A stretch of DNA of 64,000 bases from Oceanospirillaceae bacterium (GCA_024234265.1 JACKOM010000008.1:69526-133525), one strand, 5' to 3'; counted from the first letter of the stretch, positions 28,349-37,033 are shown. Notes: generated from the letters alone by a model not told the origin. Numbers and translations are program-made.

Positions 28349-29288
28349 TACGCAGCCCCAGCTCGTAGGGGTGAGGATCAAGGTATTTTTGCCCAAGCAC
28401 ATAGGCGCTGGTATCCGGATATTCGTGCAAATGACTTTTCAACAGGGTGAGGGGCACCACCAGAGGAGTTAAACCTTTGCGGTATTGCTCAATATGCTGG
28501 TTGAGTTCCTGTTTCTGGCGGGCATTTATTTTTTCTTTTAAATAACCCTGCAAATGATAGAGCACATTGCTGTGTTTTTTGCGGGTGGCGAGATGTTTAA
28601 GGCCCTGCATAAACACCACAAAATAATCCGCCGCAATATCCGCCAGGGGGCGTGATTTTAAATCCGCTACCATTTGCCCGAGTTGCTGGTAGGTGGCCAC
28701 GTGGTGGGCCATCATCAGGTATTTATAACGCACATGAAAATCCAGAAAGGTTTTTTTAGTTAATCCTGTTTGCTGTAGTGCCTGCCAGTCGGCGTAAGCA
28801 AAAACCCGGGTAATAAAATTTTCGCGCAGCATGGCATCGTTTAAACGCCCGGCTTCTTCCATGGGCAACAGTGGGTTGAGGCGTGCAAATTCTGCGGCAT
28901 AAATGCCCATGGCGGCTTCGTCGGCGGGATAACCGTTATCGCGGTAAAGTTTGACCCGCTCGTAACCGCAGCTGGGGGATTTTTGCATCAGAATATAACC
29001 ACTGATGCCCGCTAATTCGGCGCTTTTTTGCCGGGCATATTCGGTGAGGGGCGCGGTGAAATTCTGTGTGGGGTCTTCCACCCCTACCGCCTGGGGGCCT
29101 GCGCTGCTGGCGATCAGGCGGATGGGCGGGCGTGGTATGCCCATGCCGATGCCCACTTCCGGGCAGACAGGTTTAAAGCTGAAATACTGGCCGAGCACAT
29201 CGGTGCAGAAGTGCGAATGTTTGTGGCCGCCGTTGAAACGTACACTTTCACCGAGCAGGCAGGAGCTGATTGCGATTTGAATATCCAT
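28338..29288 (-). CDS. DUF523-DUF1722 fusion protein (YbgA-type)
   Basis: 316 residues: DUF523 (about 1-150, with ISSCLLGE, RFNGGHK, CPEVGIGMGIPRPP and the Cys of KSPSCGYERV) then DUF1722 (about 190-305, with KYLMMAHH and MQGLKHLATRKKH). The paired Cys motifs suggest a metal or Fe-S-related or desulfidase-like role, unproven. The fused form regularly sits beside photolyase and MerR. A strong GGAGGTGA lies 5 bp before ATG 29288. It follows the renalase-like gene by 32 bp. Confidence 0.88.
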   Translation of the reverse strand: MDIQIAISSCLLGESVRFNGGHKHSHFCTDVLGQYFSFKPVCPEVGIGMGIPRPPIRLIASSAGPQAVGVEDPTQNFTAPLTEYARQKSAELAGISGYILMQKSPSCGYERVKLYRDNGYPADEAAMGIYAAEFARLNPLLPMEEAGRLNDAMLRENFITRVFAYADWQALQQTGLTKKTFLDFHVRYKYLMMAHHVATYQQLGQMVADLKSRPLADIAADYFVVFMQGLKHLATRKKHSNVLYHLQGYLKEKINARQKQELNQHIEQYRKGLTPLVVPLTLLKSHLHEYPDTSAYVLGQKYLDPHPYELGLRNAI

Positions 29289-29320
29289 GGTGTCACCTCC
29301 GGGGGATATACGTTTAAATC

Positions 29321-29346
29321 TTATACGGGATCACATGTTTGTATAA
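29321..29346. promoter_or_regulatory. inverted repeat TTATAC-N14-GTATAA, possible internal promoter/operator
   Basis: TTATAC (29321-29326) and GTATAA (29341-29346) lie just upstream of the DUF523-DUF1722 gene, overlapping the stop codon of the renalase-like gene. On the minus strand TATAAG could act as a -10 box. It is a possible second promoter or regulator site within the operon, with weak support. Confidence 0.3.
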
Positions 29347-30319
29347 TTTTTTCAGCGAGCTGCAATGCGCTGATCAGGGCTCCTTCAACTTTACCCGCGG
29401 TGAAAATATCCCCCGCCGCGCCAAAACCAAGTTCGGCCAGCCACAGGCAGCTTTCACTTGCGCTGGCTGGTTGTGTGCGGGCATATAACCAGCGGTGGGC
29501 ATAGTGCTCTGCCACCGGCATGTGCTGGCCTGTGATTTCCTCAACGGCCTGCCAGACAAGTTGCGCCAGCTCGGTTTTATCCACCTCAAGGTGTTTTTGG
29601 GAAAAGGCCGCCGTGCATTGCACGCTGATGATGCTGTCACCGTCGCGCCCGGGTTTACTGTTCTCGTGGCAGATGAAGTCCAGCAGCGGGTGACCCTGCA
29701 GGGAGATACTTACATGGCGGCATGGCCAGGGCTGCGCCAGGCGATAACCCAGTGCCCAGCAGGGGGCGTAATGGGCATCCGGCAGATGTGGCGTAATGTG
29801 CCGGGCAAGTTCAGGCTCAAGGTTCAGCAGATGCTGCAACTGGGGCAGTGGCAGGGTGCTGATCAGCAATGGTGCGGTGTAACGCCGCCCGCTCGCCAGG
29901 CTGACTTGCCATATGCCTTCTTGCCGGCAGATATGGGTAACGGGCTGGCCGCAGTCTAGTTCAAGATTTTCACTTAAACCCCGGCTCAGGGCTGACATAC
30001 GTGGTTGGCCTACAAACCGGGCCGCGCCCGTGTGTGTTTGCCACTGGCCGTGCTGCCAGTGGACAAATTCACCCTGCCAGGGTGCCAGCCATCCCGCTTC
30101 CAGCCACTGTTGTGTGTGGGCCTGCATGTGTGTACTGCTCGCGGTGATGTACTGCGCCCCCATATCAAACTGCCAGCCATCCAGGCGTTTACTGGCCAGG
30201 CGCCCCCCGGGGCCGCGGGCTTTATCGAGCAGGGTGACACGGTAACCTGTGCTCTGCAGTTGCCGGGCGGCGATCAGGCCGGCCATGCCGGCACCGAGTA
30301 TGAGAATGTCCTGTTGCAT
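29321..30319 (-). CDS. renalase-like NAD(P)/FAD oxidoreductase
   Basis: 332 residues. The FAD-binding N-terminus GAGMAGLIAARQL is at residues 8-20, followed by DKARGPGGRLASKR, the signature of renalase-type flavoproteins, and FDMGAQYIT. The C-terminal FGAAGDIFTAGKVEGA motif contacts FAD. Renalases oxidise off-isomers of NAD(P)H in some bacteria; the substrate here is unknown. It is the first gene of the putative operon. A perfect operator-like repeat starts 5 bp before its ATG and covers its AAGG ribosome site. Confidence 0.83.
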   Translation of the reverse strand: MQQDILILGAGMAGLIAARQLQSTGYRVTLLDKARGPGGRLASKRLDGWQFDMGAQYITASSTHMQAHTQQWLEAGWLAPWQGEFVHWQHGQWQTHTGAARFVGQPRMSALSRGLSENLELDCGQPVTHICRQEGIWQVSLASGRRYTAPLLISTLPLPQLQHLLNLEPELARHITPHLPDAHYAPCWALGYRLAQPWPCRHVSISLQGHPLLDFICHENSKPGRDGDSIISVQCTAAFSQKHLEVDKTELAQLVWQAVEEITGQHMPVAEHYAHRWLYARTQPASASESCLWLAELGFGAAGDIFTAGKVEGALISALQLAEKIIQTCDPV

Positions 30320-30323
30320 GTCG

Positions 30324-30357
30324 AACCTTGTACAGGGTGAGTAACTTGTACAAGGTT
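30324..30357. promoter_or_regulatory. perfect 11-bp inverted repeat, N12 spacer: MerR/LitR/MlrA-type operator
   Basis: AACCTTGTACA (30324-30334), a 12-base spacer, and TGTACAAGGTT (30347-30357). The TTGTACA-N12-TGTACAA layout matches the target known for MlrA and resembles CarH/LitR sites. It lies between the renalase-like gene (minus, start 30319) and the divergent epimerase gene. The MerR protein at 27527-28348 is the obvious candidate to bind it. Confidence 0.7.
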
Positions 30358-30534
30358 TACGCGACTTAACCCAGGCTGGTTCACCGCTGCGCGAAATATT
30401 TTCATGGCGTAATTGGCGGGCAACAAATAACGCCCAGCCACTATGCTCAGGGTGACGGACCTGTTGTGATCGCAGATGTGCTCTGAACAGGTTCCGCTTG
30501 CGTAACAGCCATAATAAATACCGGGGAAGTCGCT

Positions 30535-31416
30535 ATGCGCATTCTGATTACCGGCGGCACGGGTTTTATTGGCCGCCATCTGTTACCCCGCCTGCAGGCG
30601 GATCACCACGAGTTAGTTCTGTTTACCCGCGATGCGCAGCGTGCACGGCGGCTTTTTCCCATGGCGCAGTGCATAGAGCGCTGGCACGACTTACATGGCC
30701 GGGTGGATGCGGTGATTAATCTTGCCGGTGAAGGTATTGCCGATCGCCCCTGGAACGAGAAACGCAAACAGCAGCTGCGTGACAGCCGTATCGCCCTGAG
30801 CCAGGGCATGGTGATACGTCTTGGGCAAATTCAGCAGGTGCCGGCTGTGGTATTGCAGGGCTCGGCCATAGGTTATTACGGCAGCAGCGGCCCTGCGGTG
30901 AGTGAGTCCGATGCAGCCGGGCAGGATTTTGCGGCACGTCTGTGTGCCGACTGGGAGGCCGTGGTGCAGCCCCTCGTGGCAGCCGGCAGCCGGGTGTGTT
31001 ATCTGCGCACCGGGGTTGTGCTGGGTAACGACGGAGGCATGTTAAAACGCATGTTATTGCCTTTCCGCCTTGGCTTGGGTGGGCGCTTAGGTAACGGCCA
31101 GCAGATGCTGAGCTGGATACATATAGAGGATTGGGTGGCCGCGGCATTACATCTGTTAGGCCATGACCAGCTGGATGGGCCGTTCAACCTGTCAGCCGGT
31201 GCCGTCAGTAATGCGCAGTTCACTAAAGCCCTGGCCAGGGCGGTGCATCGCCCGGCATTTATGCATGTACCTGCAGCATTTTTGCGGATATTTCTGGGTG
31301 ATATGTCCCAGTTACTGCTGAAGGGGCGTGAAGTGGTACCCGTGCACCTCAAAAAAAGCGGTTACAGTGTGCTGTTCACGTCACTGGATGATGCTTTGGC
31401 GCACCTTGTCCGGTAA
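30535..31416 (+). CDS. TIGR01777-family NAD-dependent epimerase-like protein (YfcH type)
   Basis: 293 residues: TGGTGFIG nucleotide loop (7-14), the family signature INLAGEGIADRPWNEKRK, SAIGYYGSSG, and the C-terminal LLKGREVVP segment. Atypical extended SDR; the exact reaction is unknown. GGGGAAG lies 6 bp before ATG 30535. It is divergent from the renalase-like gene and shares its control region, so it may be co-regulated. Confidence 0.87.
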   Translation: MRILITGGTGFIGRHLLPRLQADHHELVLFTRDAQRARRLFPMAQCIERWHDLHGRVDAVINLAGEGIADRPWNEKRKQQLRDSRIALSQGMVIRLGQIQQVPAVVLQGSAIGYYGSSGPAVSESDAAGQDFAARLCADWEAVVQPLVAAGSRVCYLRTGVVLGNDGGMLKRMLLPFRLGLGGRLGNGQQMLSWIHIEDWVAAALHLLGHDQLDGPFNLSAGAVSNAQFTKALARAVHRPAFMHVPAAFLRIFLGDMSQLLLKGREVVPVHLKKSGYSVLFTSLDDALAHLVR

Positions 31417-31581
31417 ACCATGTGGTAAGTTTTGCAAGGAAGCCGGATATAAAGAGGCGGGTTGTATTAGCCTTTTTCGTCATATATGACAGTGCTTTAA
31501 GTATTTGTACGATATTTGGGTGCGCCGCTTTGCAATCCCTAAAAATGCCGTCTAGATAATAATTACAACAGGACAATTTTT

Positions 31582-31932
31582 ATGATGAATATTGGCGGTG
31601 GTATGAGCTTAAGTAAACAACAGCATGGCCAGGTACTTTTCCAGTTTGATGCTTCTTACGAGGTGAGTTACGTTAATTATTACCGTGGTAATGAACTGGC
31701 TGATCCACAGCTGATTATTACCCTTGAAAAAGGTCACGAAAGGCAGACCTTTGCATTTACTAATCCCCATTTTAATGACGTTGACCGTAATTTAATTTCC
31801 GCCAAAGGTTTATACGTGGCGGCGGTTAAACAAAATCCTTTTGGTCAGAATCAGGTAGAGGTAGGCGATTTAAAAGATGGCCTGGCTTATTTCACTGCCC
31901 GCAATGTTAAAAACATCACGCCGACCGCGTGA
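31582..31932 (+). CDS. hypothetical protein, 116 residues
   Basis: A small soluble mixed alpha/beta protein without signal or membrane segment, with no family I recognise. CAGGAC precedes tandem ATGs at 31582 and 31585. It stands alone, with 165 bp before it and a tandem-hairpin terminator after it. Confidence 0.65.
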   Translation: MMNIGGGMSLSKQQHGQVLFQFDASYEVSYVNYYRGNELADPQLIITLEKGHERQTFAFTNPHFNDVDRNLISAKGLYVAAVKQNPFGQNQVEVGDLKDGLAYFTARNVKNITPTA

Positions 31933-31936
31933 ATTA

Positions 31937-31980
31937 TCGCCGGGAGGCGAAACAAAGCCGCGTTTAACGCGGCTTTTTTT
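31937..31980 (+). terminator. tandem hairpin terminator
   Basis: TCGCC-GGGA-GGCGA (31937-31950), then AAAGCCGCG-TTTAA-CGCGGCTTT (31954-31976) running into T at 31974-31980. The second hairpin is a canonical intrinsic terminator. Confidence 0.88.
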
Positions 31981-32107
31981 ATGCCTGTGATTTGCCAGGG
32001 GTGATTCAACTCGTGTTAGTTGGCTAGGGAACCTGGGATTATGCGGGGTTTAAATGCTTCAGCGGGAAATGGCAGGGCAGAAACTATCGGCATGTGTTAC
32101 ATGTATT

Positions 32108-34912
32108 TCAGAGTTTAAATATACGTTCCAGGGGCAGGGGGTGGCTGATGTGATAACCCTGGGCAAAATCCACCTGCATATCGTGCAGCAGGTTAAGAAT
32201 TTCTTCATTTTCCACAAACTCTGCCACGGTTTTCAGGCCAAAGGCTTTGGCCACATCCACAATGGCTTTAACCAGGGTTTGATTGTCATGGTCAAAATGC
32301 AGGTTGCGGATAAAACTGCCATCAATTTTAACCTGATTAAACGGGAAGTGTTTTAAATAATAAATAGATGAAAAACCAACGCCAAAATCATCCAGGGCTA
32401 TTTGTACACCAAATTGTTTTAATTCCTGCATAACCTGTGTGGTGAGGGCAACATCCTGAATGGCGGCGGTTTCAGTGATTTCACAGATTAATTTTTGAGG
32501 GTCAACCCTGTGCAGGCTGAGTAGCTGGCGGATACGCCCCACTAATGCGGGTCGCTGGAATGATATGCCCGATACGTTAACGCTGAATTTGGCATTTTTC
32601 CCCAGCTCTGTAAGACGGGCAATATCTTTAATGACCTGCTCCATAATCAGCATGTCGAGTTCAAAGATATTTTTTGAGCGCTCTGCGGCATGAATTAAGG
32701 CGGCAGGGGCGAGGATTTTATCTCCGTCAGGAATGCGCAGCAGGGCTTCATAATGGCACACGCATTTCTGTTTTATATCGAAAATTGGCTGGTAATAAAT
32801 CAGTACTTCGTGGCTATCGATAATTTCACGGATTTTTTGATTCCAGTACACACGGGTTTCGGTTTCTTTATGGCCGCCACTGCTTTCTTCATAGAGTGAA
32901 CAGCGATTACGCCCTGCTTCTTTGGCCTGATACATGGCAAGATCGGCGTTGGCTAAGAGGGTTTTCAGATTATTGCCGTGGTCAGGATAGAGAGCGACAC
33001 CAATACTGGCGCTGACATGTAACAGGCGGCCATTGATGTTTTCAGTTACGGCATTTACCGCCTGGCAGAAGCGATCTGCGCTGACCATGGCATCGCCGGC
33101 ATTACTTTCTTTGAGAATCACCGCAAATTCATCACCCCCCAAGCGGGCAATGATGTCACTTTCCCGCGCGCTTTTGCGCAGGGCGCGGCTGACTTTTTTC
33201 AGAATTTCATCGCCAGCGTGGTGGCCATGGATATCATTTATATCTTTGAAGTTATCCAGGTCAAAAAAGAGTAATGCACTGATGTGTTGGTAACGGTGCG
33301 AGGTGGCAATAACTTGCTCAACTTCTTCGGTAAAACGGCGGCGGTTATATAAACCCGTGAGTGGATCATGGCTGGCTAACCAACCGAGATGCTCTTCAAT
33401 ACGTTTACGGTCGGAAATATCCAATGCAATCGAAACAATTTTGTGGCTGTTGTTATTACGTGATGGCAGGCTGGAGTGATACCAGGCCAGATAAAAAATC
33501 TCGCCATGTTTATTTTTAAGCTGGCTGTGGTGGTTGTAGTGTGAAACACGACCTTCAATAACATCAAAAAGATGGTTTTTTATTTCGGTGTATTCCTGTT
33601 CATCAAATAATACTGAGATGGGCTTGCCCTGCAGCTCTTTCTGGCGATAGCCGGTCAGCCAGTTCCCATAACGGTTGATAAGATGAATGTTGCCATCTTT
33701 ATCTAATGTGATGATCAGCGCCTGGGCGGTGTTGATCAGAATTTCAATAAATTGCTTTTCTTCACTCAGGGCGGATTTTTGAGCTTCCAGTGCGTTGGTA
33801 TGTTGGGTTACGTCCTGGTCGTATTTGCGTAGCTGACGGGCGAGTTTTTGCGCTGAAAATAACACGACGTCTGTTTCGTCGGTAAAAAAACGATATTTGA
33901 TTTCATGGGGGAATTCAGCAAGAAATGCCGCATATTCCCGGCTAAGACTTGGAAGTCTGTGGGTGATGGAGCGTAAACGGTTAAGGGGGCCCCATAAAAT
34001 TAACATCAGGAATACTTCTGAAAAGATAATGGCTAGGATGCTTAACCCAATGCTACTGGCCAGCGCTTCACGCTGTTGTCGGATAAAATGGGTTATCTCA
34101 GAAATGTAGATAAAATAAATTTTTTCTGGCGAACGTCTGTCAATATAAAGAGTGACAATAAGTTCGTAATTGTGGTTGTTGTTCTTAAACGTGATGGTTT
34201 TGCTACTGATGTTGTCGATGACGTTTTTGCTGGCTATTAGGCTGATGTCTTTGCGGAATGTTTCCCAGCCAGTGAATGCGGCTATTTCGTTTGACCAGTC
34301 ATGTTTGTTTTGATTGTGATAAATAATACCTATGTCAGATGTCATTAGCTCCTTGTAGTTGAGTAACATGGGAGCAAGATTGGTCGCAAACAAAACAATG
34401 CCTATGGCCTTGCCATCCGTAAAAATAGGTACGACTGTATGCAGGGCGCATTGTTCAGGGCAGGCGATATAGTGCATGAAGTTGCCTGTTTGTATGCTGG
34501 CATTTAGTGTTTCACTACGGATTTCTGCGTTACCCCATTGGGCTATGGGATTTGATTTTGTGTCAAAAAAGATTGCAGCACTCATGCCGATATCCAGCTG
34601 CAGCTGAAACCAATAGGGGTTGAATGCGTCCTGGAGTTTTGTTGCGTTACGCTGTTCTAATGCAGGAATAATATTTTTGTAAATGAAGATGGTTTTGCCG
34701 AAATTTTCGTGCACAATTTTTTGTTGTTGAATGGATTCTTCTGTTTCGCGTATTAAGTCACGTTTATGTGCGTCACGCTGCATTTTTTGCTGGGCAATAA
34801 TGTTGTGTTGACTGATTGCGATAAAAGAAGATCCAAAAAATATCAGCACGGCGCTGGTGATAATAAATGCCTGCCATTTAAGGCTAAAAAATACACCGCT
34901 ACGCAAGCCCAT
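32108..34912 (-). CDS. membrane GGDEF-EAL protein with PAS domain
   Basis: 934 residues: membrane helix (about 13-30), periplasmic sensor of about 250 residues, second helix (about 285-310), coiled linker, PAS (about 385-500), GGDEF and EAL. The cyclase site is intact (ARLGGDEFAVIL) with inhibitory RESD five residues before it. The phosphodiesterase site is also complete: EALLR, NVSG, EITE, DDFG, KIDGSFI, AEFVE. It could make or degrade c-di-GMP in response to a periplasmic signal. Its ATG overlaps the stop of the outer-membrane protein gene as TAATG, so the two are coupled. Confidence 0.92.
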   Translation of the reverse strand: MGLRSGVFFSLKWQAFIITSAVLIFFGSSFIAISQHNIIAQQKMQRDAHKRDLIRETEESIQQQKIVHENFGKTIFIYKNIIPALEQRNATKLQDAFNPYWFQLQLDIGMSAAIFFDTKSNPIAQWGNAEIRSETLNASIQTGNFMHYIACPEQCALHTVVPIFTDGKAIGIVLFATNLAPMLLNYKELMTSDIGIIYHNQNKHDWSNEIAAFTGWETFRKDISLIASKNVIDNISSKTITFKNNNHNYELIVTLYIDRRSPEKIYFIYISEITHFIRQQREALASSIGLSILAIIFSEVFLMLILWGPLNRLRSITHRLPSLSREYAAFLAEFPHEIKYRFFTDETDVVLFSAQKLARQLRKYDQDVTQHTNALEAQKSALSEEKQFIEILINTAQALIITLDKDGNIHLINRYGNWLTGYRQKELQGKPISVLFDEQEYTEIKNHLFDVIEGRVSHYNHHSQLKNKHGEIFYLAWYHSSLPSRNNNSHKIVSIALDISDRKRIEEHLGWLASHDPLTGLYNRRRFTEEVEQVIATSHRYQHISALLFFDLDNFKDINDIHGHHAGDEILKKVSRALRKSARESDIIARLGGDEFAVILKESNAGDAMVSADRFCQAVNAVTENINGRLLHVSASIGVALYPDHGNNLKTLLANADLAMYQAKEAGRNRCSLYEESSGGHKETETRVYWNQKIREIIDSHEVLIYYQPIFDIKQKCVCHYEALLRIPDGDKILAPAALIHAAERSKNIFELDMLIMEQVIKDIARLTELGKNAKFSVNVSGISFQRPALVGRIRQLLSLHRVDPQKLICEITETAAIQDVALTTQVMQELKQFGVQIALDDFGVGFSSIYYLKHFPFNQVKIDGSFIRNLHFDHDNQTLVKAIVDVAKAFGLKTVAEFVENEEILNLLHDMQVDFAQGYHISHPLPLERIFKL

Positions 34913-36099
34913 TAGAAGGTCCAGTTAATCTGGCTGGCATAATAATGCCATTTTTGAACAGCATCGTCGCGATCAAGGCCCAGCCATGCGCTGCCATTAA
35001 CTTCATGCACTTCGATTTTAAACTGCAGGTTATAGGGCAGAAAAATACGTATGCCTGCCGCTATATCTCGGGTTGTGGCGTTAGTAAGGTCTTCATCTTT
35101 GCTGATGATTTTAAAGTATTCATATTGTGTGAAGCAGGTGATGGTGATGCTGCAGGCGTAATTCATGTGCAGGTAACCTGCCAGTTGCTGTGAGCGTATT
35201 TTTTGAGTGCCATTGATTTGCAATGTGTTTGGATTGATATCGGGCACTATGTCGAGATATTCCACCTGTGGACGAAATATCTCGCTGATTAAATTAAAAC
35301 TACCAAAAGTTTTTTCCAGTGAAACACCGAAACTGGACGCTGCCATTGAGCCGTCAACCGGAATGGCAATGGAGGATGATGGGCCTGTAGGAATCACAAA
35401 ATCGCCCTGATAATCCCAGCTCAGATAGATACCGGAAAGTGCCACGCGATAATCCAGCGCGCTTTCATTGGCAATGCGGAAAAAATAAGCATTTTTTCCA
35501 TCGCCGCTGCCACTGAGAAGTTGTGAGGGTAAAAACGCACGGATTTCATTTTTATCCGATCTTGGTTTTGCGATGCCGATTTCACTGGTCCATACGGAAG
35601 CGGGCTCAATTAGCTCCAGCTTGAAGCTTGCACCATCTTCTGCAAATACACTTTTACGCAGGCGATCGTAATAAATGGAGTAGGGGACAAACACAGTGGG
35701 ACGAAGATGGGCAACGTCGCGCACATCATTAAAGAGTCCATAACTTTGAATCACGCGGCCAAGCCTTGCGCTGGCACGGATATTATCTTTTTGCAGGGGG
35801 CTGTATTCGATAAAACCATAGTCCAGTTCGATATTATTGCTGGTTTGTTCGCCTGCTTCATGGCTCACGATTTGCCCGGCAAAACTGAACGAATCTGAAA
35901 AACGCTGGTGGTAATTTAAACCAAAGTCGCGGATGTCAGTGGCGATATTATCGTCGCTGTTGCCGATAAAATCGTTGTCATCACTATACAGAGCACTCTG
36001 TTGGGCAAAACCATGCAAATTGCCCGGCGGTGTTGCCAATACCTGACTTGCCTGACAAAGCAGGCTAAGGCTTAACAGGTAAAAACTTGACCTGATCAT
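34912..36099 (-). CDS. outer-membrane beta-barrel protein, partner of GGDEF-EAL
   Basis: 395 residues with a signal peptide ending QVLA, alternating beta-strand pattern and terminal WHYYASQINWTF with aromatic end. A porin-like barrel of a family found beside c-di-GMP sensors; cargo unknown. ATG 36099 (AAGGTG upstream; GTG 36102 also possible) overlaps the PstS-like gene by about 35 bp. The trio PstS-like, barrel and GGDEF-EAL suggests one sensory module spanning both membranes. Confidence 0.78.
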   Translation of the reverse strand: MIRSSFYLLSLSLLCQASQVLATPPGNLHGFAQQSALYSDDNDFIGNSDDNIATDIRDFGLNYHQRFSDSFSFAGQIVSHEAGEQTSNNIELDYGFIEYSPLQKDNIRASARLGRVIQSYGLFNDVRDVAHLRPTVFVPYSIYYDRLRKSVFAEDGASFKLELIEPASVWTSEIGIAKPRSDKNEIRAFLPSQLLSGSGDGKNAYFFRIANESALDYRVALSGIYLSWDYQGDFVIPTGPSSSIAIPVDGSMAASSFGVSLEKTFGSFNLISEIFRPQVEYLDIVPDINPNTLQINGTQKIRSQQLAGYLHMNYACSITITCFTQYEYFKIISKDEDLTNATTRDIAAGIRIFLPYNLQFKIEVHEVNGSAWLGLDRDDAVQKWHYYASQINWTF

Positions 36100-36487
36100 C
36101 ACTCACCTTCTTGTCACTGTATCCAATGGCGCCGGGGGTCTGTGCTACGGCCCGGAGCATTTCTTGGGGTGTGTTAAAACTTTGCGGACGCTCAGCCTGG
36201 CCACTGAAAACAAGGCGGTCCCACAACTGATCGAGTTGGCTTGGGTATACCTTTAATAATTCCTGGCAAAACTGGGGGTGCAGGGATTGCGGACTGTCGC
36301 TGAGGCGGAAAACTGTAATGGGGGTGCCATCAGGCCAGTGACGTTGTTGCAGGGTATAAATTGCGCGCAGTTGCAGCAGGCTGATGTCTTGCTGGTGTAC
36401 GGAGGGATTCGTAACCACGCTCACGCTGTGGCATGGGCTGCCCAAGAGCGAAAAAAACAGAAAAATGCTGATGATCAGTTTGCCCAT
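36065..36487 (-). CDS. short PstS-like periplasmic binding protein
   Basis: 140 residues: signal peptide (1-21), then half of a phosphate-type periplasmic-binding fold (ISLLQLRAIYTLQQRHWPDG, FNTPQEMLRAVAQTPGAIGYS). No ABC transporter genes are nearby and the length is about half of a normal PstS, so it probably senses rather than transports. First gene of a coupled trio. Confidence 0.78.
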   Translation of the reverse strand: MGKLIISIFLFFSLLGSPCHSVSVVTNPSVHQQDISLLQLRAIYTLQQRHWPDGTPITVFRLSDSPQSLHPQFCQELLKVYPSQLDQLWDRLVFSGQAERPQSFNTPQEMLRAVAQTPGAIGYSDKKVSDDQVKFLPVKP

Positions 36488-36568
36488 ATCGATCTTATCT
36501 GCAGCGTCTGGACTGAGTGTAGTTCAAAGAAGCGCTGATGTGGCAGGGTGGTGGCATATGCCACCCGA

Positions 36569-36985
36569 TCAGTGCAGTTGAAGAACTAACGCTGCTTTTT
36601 CGCAATAGTCCTTTTCTTTAACATCATTTTTTTGCTTGGATTGATCTGATCGTATCCATGTGTAGCTGGTCGGGGAGCCTTTGCAGATATTCAAGCCGAG
36701 CACGGTATTTTGTGAGCGCACAAAAAGGTTCATGGTCACTTCACCGCGACCGTTAGTGCGCAAATGCATTTTTTTCGGGGAGAGGGTGTAGGACTTTATG
36801 CCTTTTTTGCCGGTGACATTAATGGATTTACCCCGAGGTGCGTTAACCCATTCGGCGTCATCGCGAATTTCGATACTGGTCCAGTTACTGTCGGACGATA
36901 CCAGTAGTTCGTAAATTTGCTCTTCTGCCATGGCATTGGTTGCGACCATGAGCAACGCGGGCACTAAAAAAGTGAGAATGCGCAT
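36569..36985 (-). CDS. hypothetical periplasmic protein, 138 residues
   Basis: Signal peptide (ending AMAEE), then a beta-rich domain with two Cys in the C-terminal third (NICKG, KDYCEK) likely to pair. No family recognised. Its ribosome site AGGAAAGG lies inside a perfect 10-bp RNA hairpin (36991-37033), so translation may be controlled. It is separated from the following PstS-like gene by 81 bp. Confidence 0.7.
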   Translation of the reverse strand: MRILTFLVPALLMVATNAMAEEQIYELLVSSDSNWTSIEIRDDAEWVNAPRGKSINVTGKKGIKSYTLSPKKMHLRTNGRGEVTMNLFVRSQNTVLGLNICKGSPTSYTWIRSDQSKQKNDVKEKDYCEKAALVLQLH

Positions 36986-36990
36986 ACGTT

Positions 36991-37033
36991 AACCTTTCCT
37001 TGGATACGACTTGGTTTAACCATAGGAAAGGTT
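36991..37033 (-). promoter_or_regulatory. hairpin sequestering a ribosome-binding site
   Basis: On the minus strand AACCTTTCCT (37033-37024), a 23-base loop and AGGAAAGGTT (37000-36991) pair perfectly; the second arm contains the Shine-Dalgarno of the gene starting at 36985. The loop holds a smaller TGGTT-A-AACCA dyad. This is the layout of an RNA thermometer or other cis-regulator. Confidence 0.5.

Noticed and set aside
30328..30354. TTGTAC boxes of the operator read as a sigma-70 promoter
   Set aside because: The spacing between TTGTAC and any TATAAT-like element is not 16-18 bp; perfect symmetry favours a protein-binding site.
30274..30579. Open frame on the minus strand between the renalase-like and YfcH-type genes
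   Set aside because: It covers the divergent control region and operator, has no ribosome site or recognisable domain, and overlaps both real starts.
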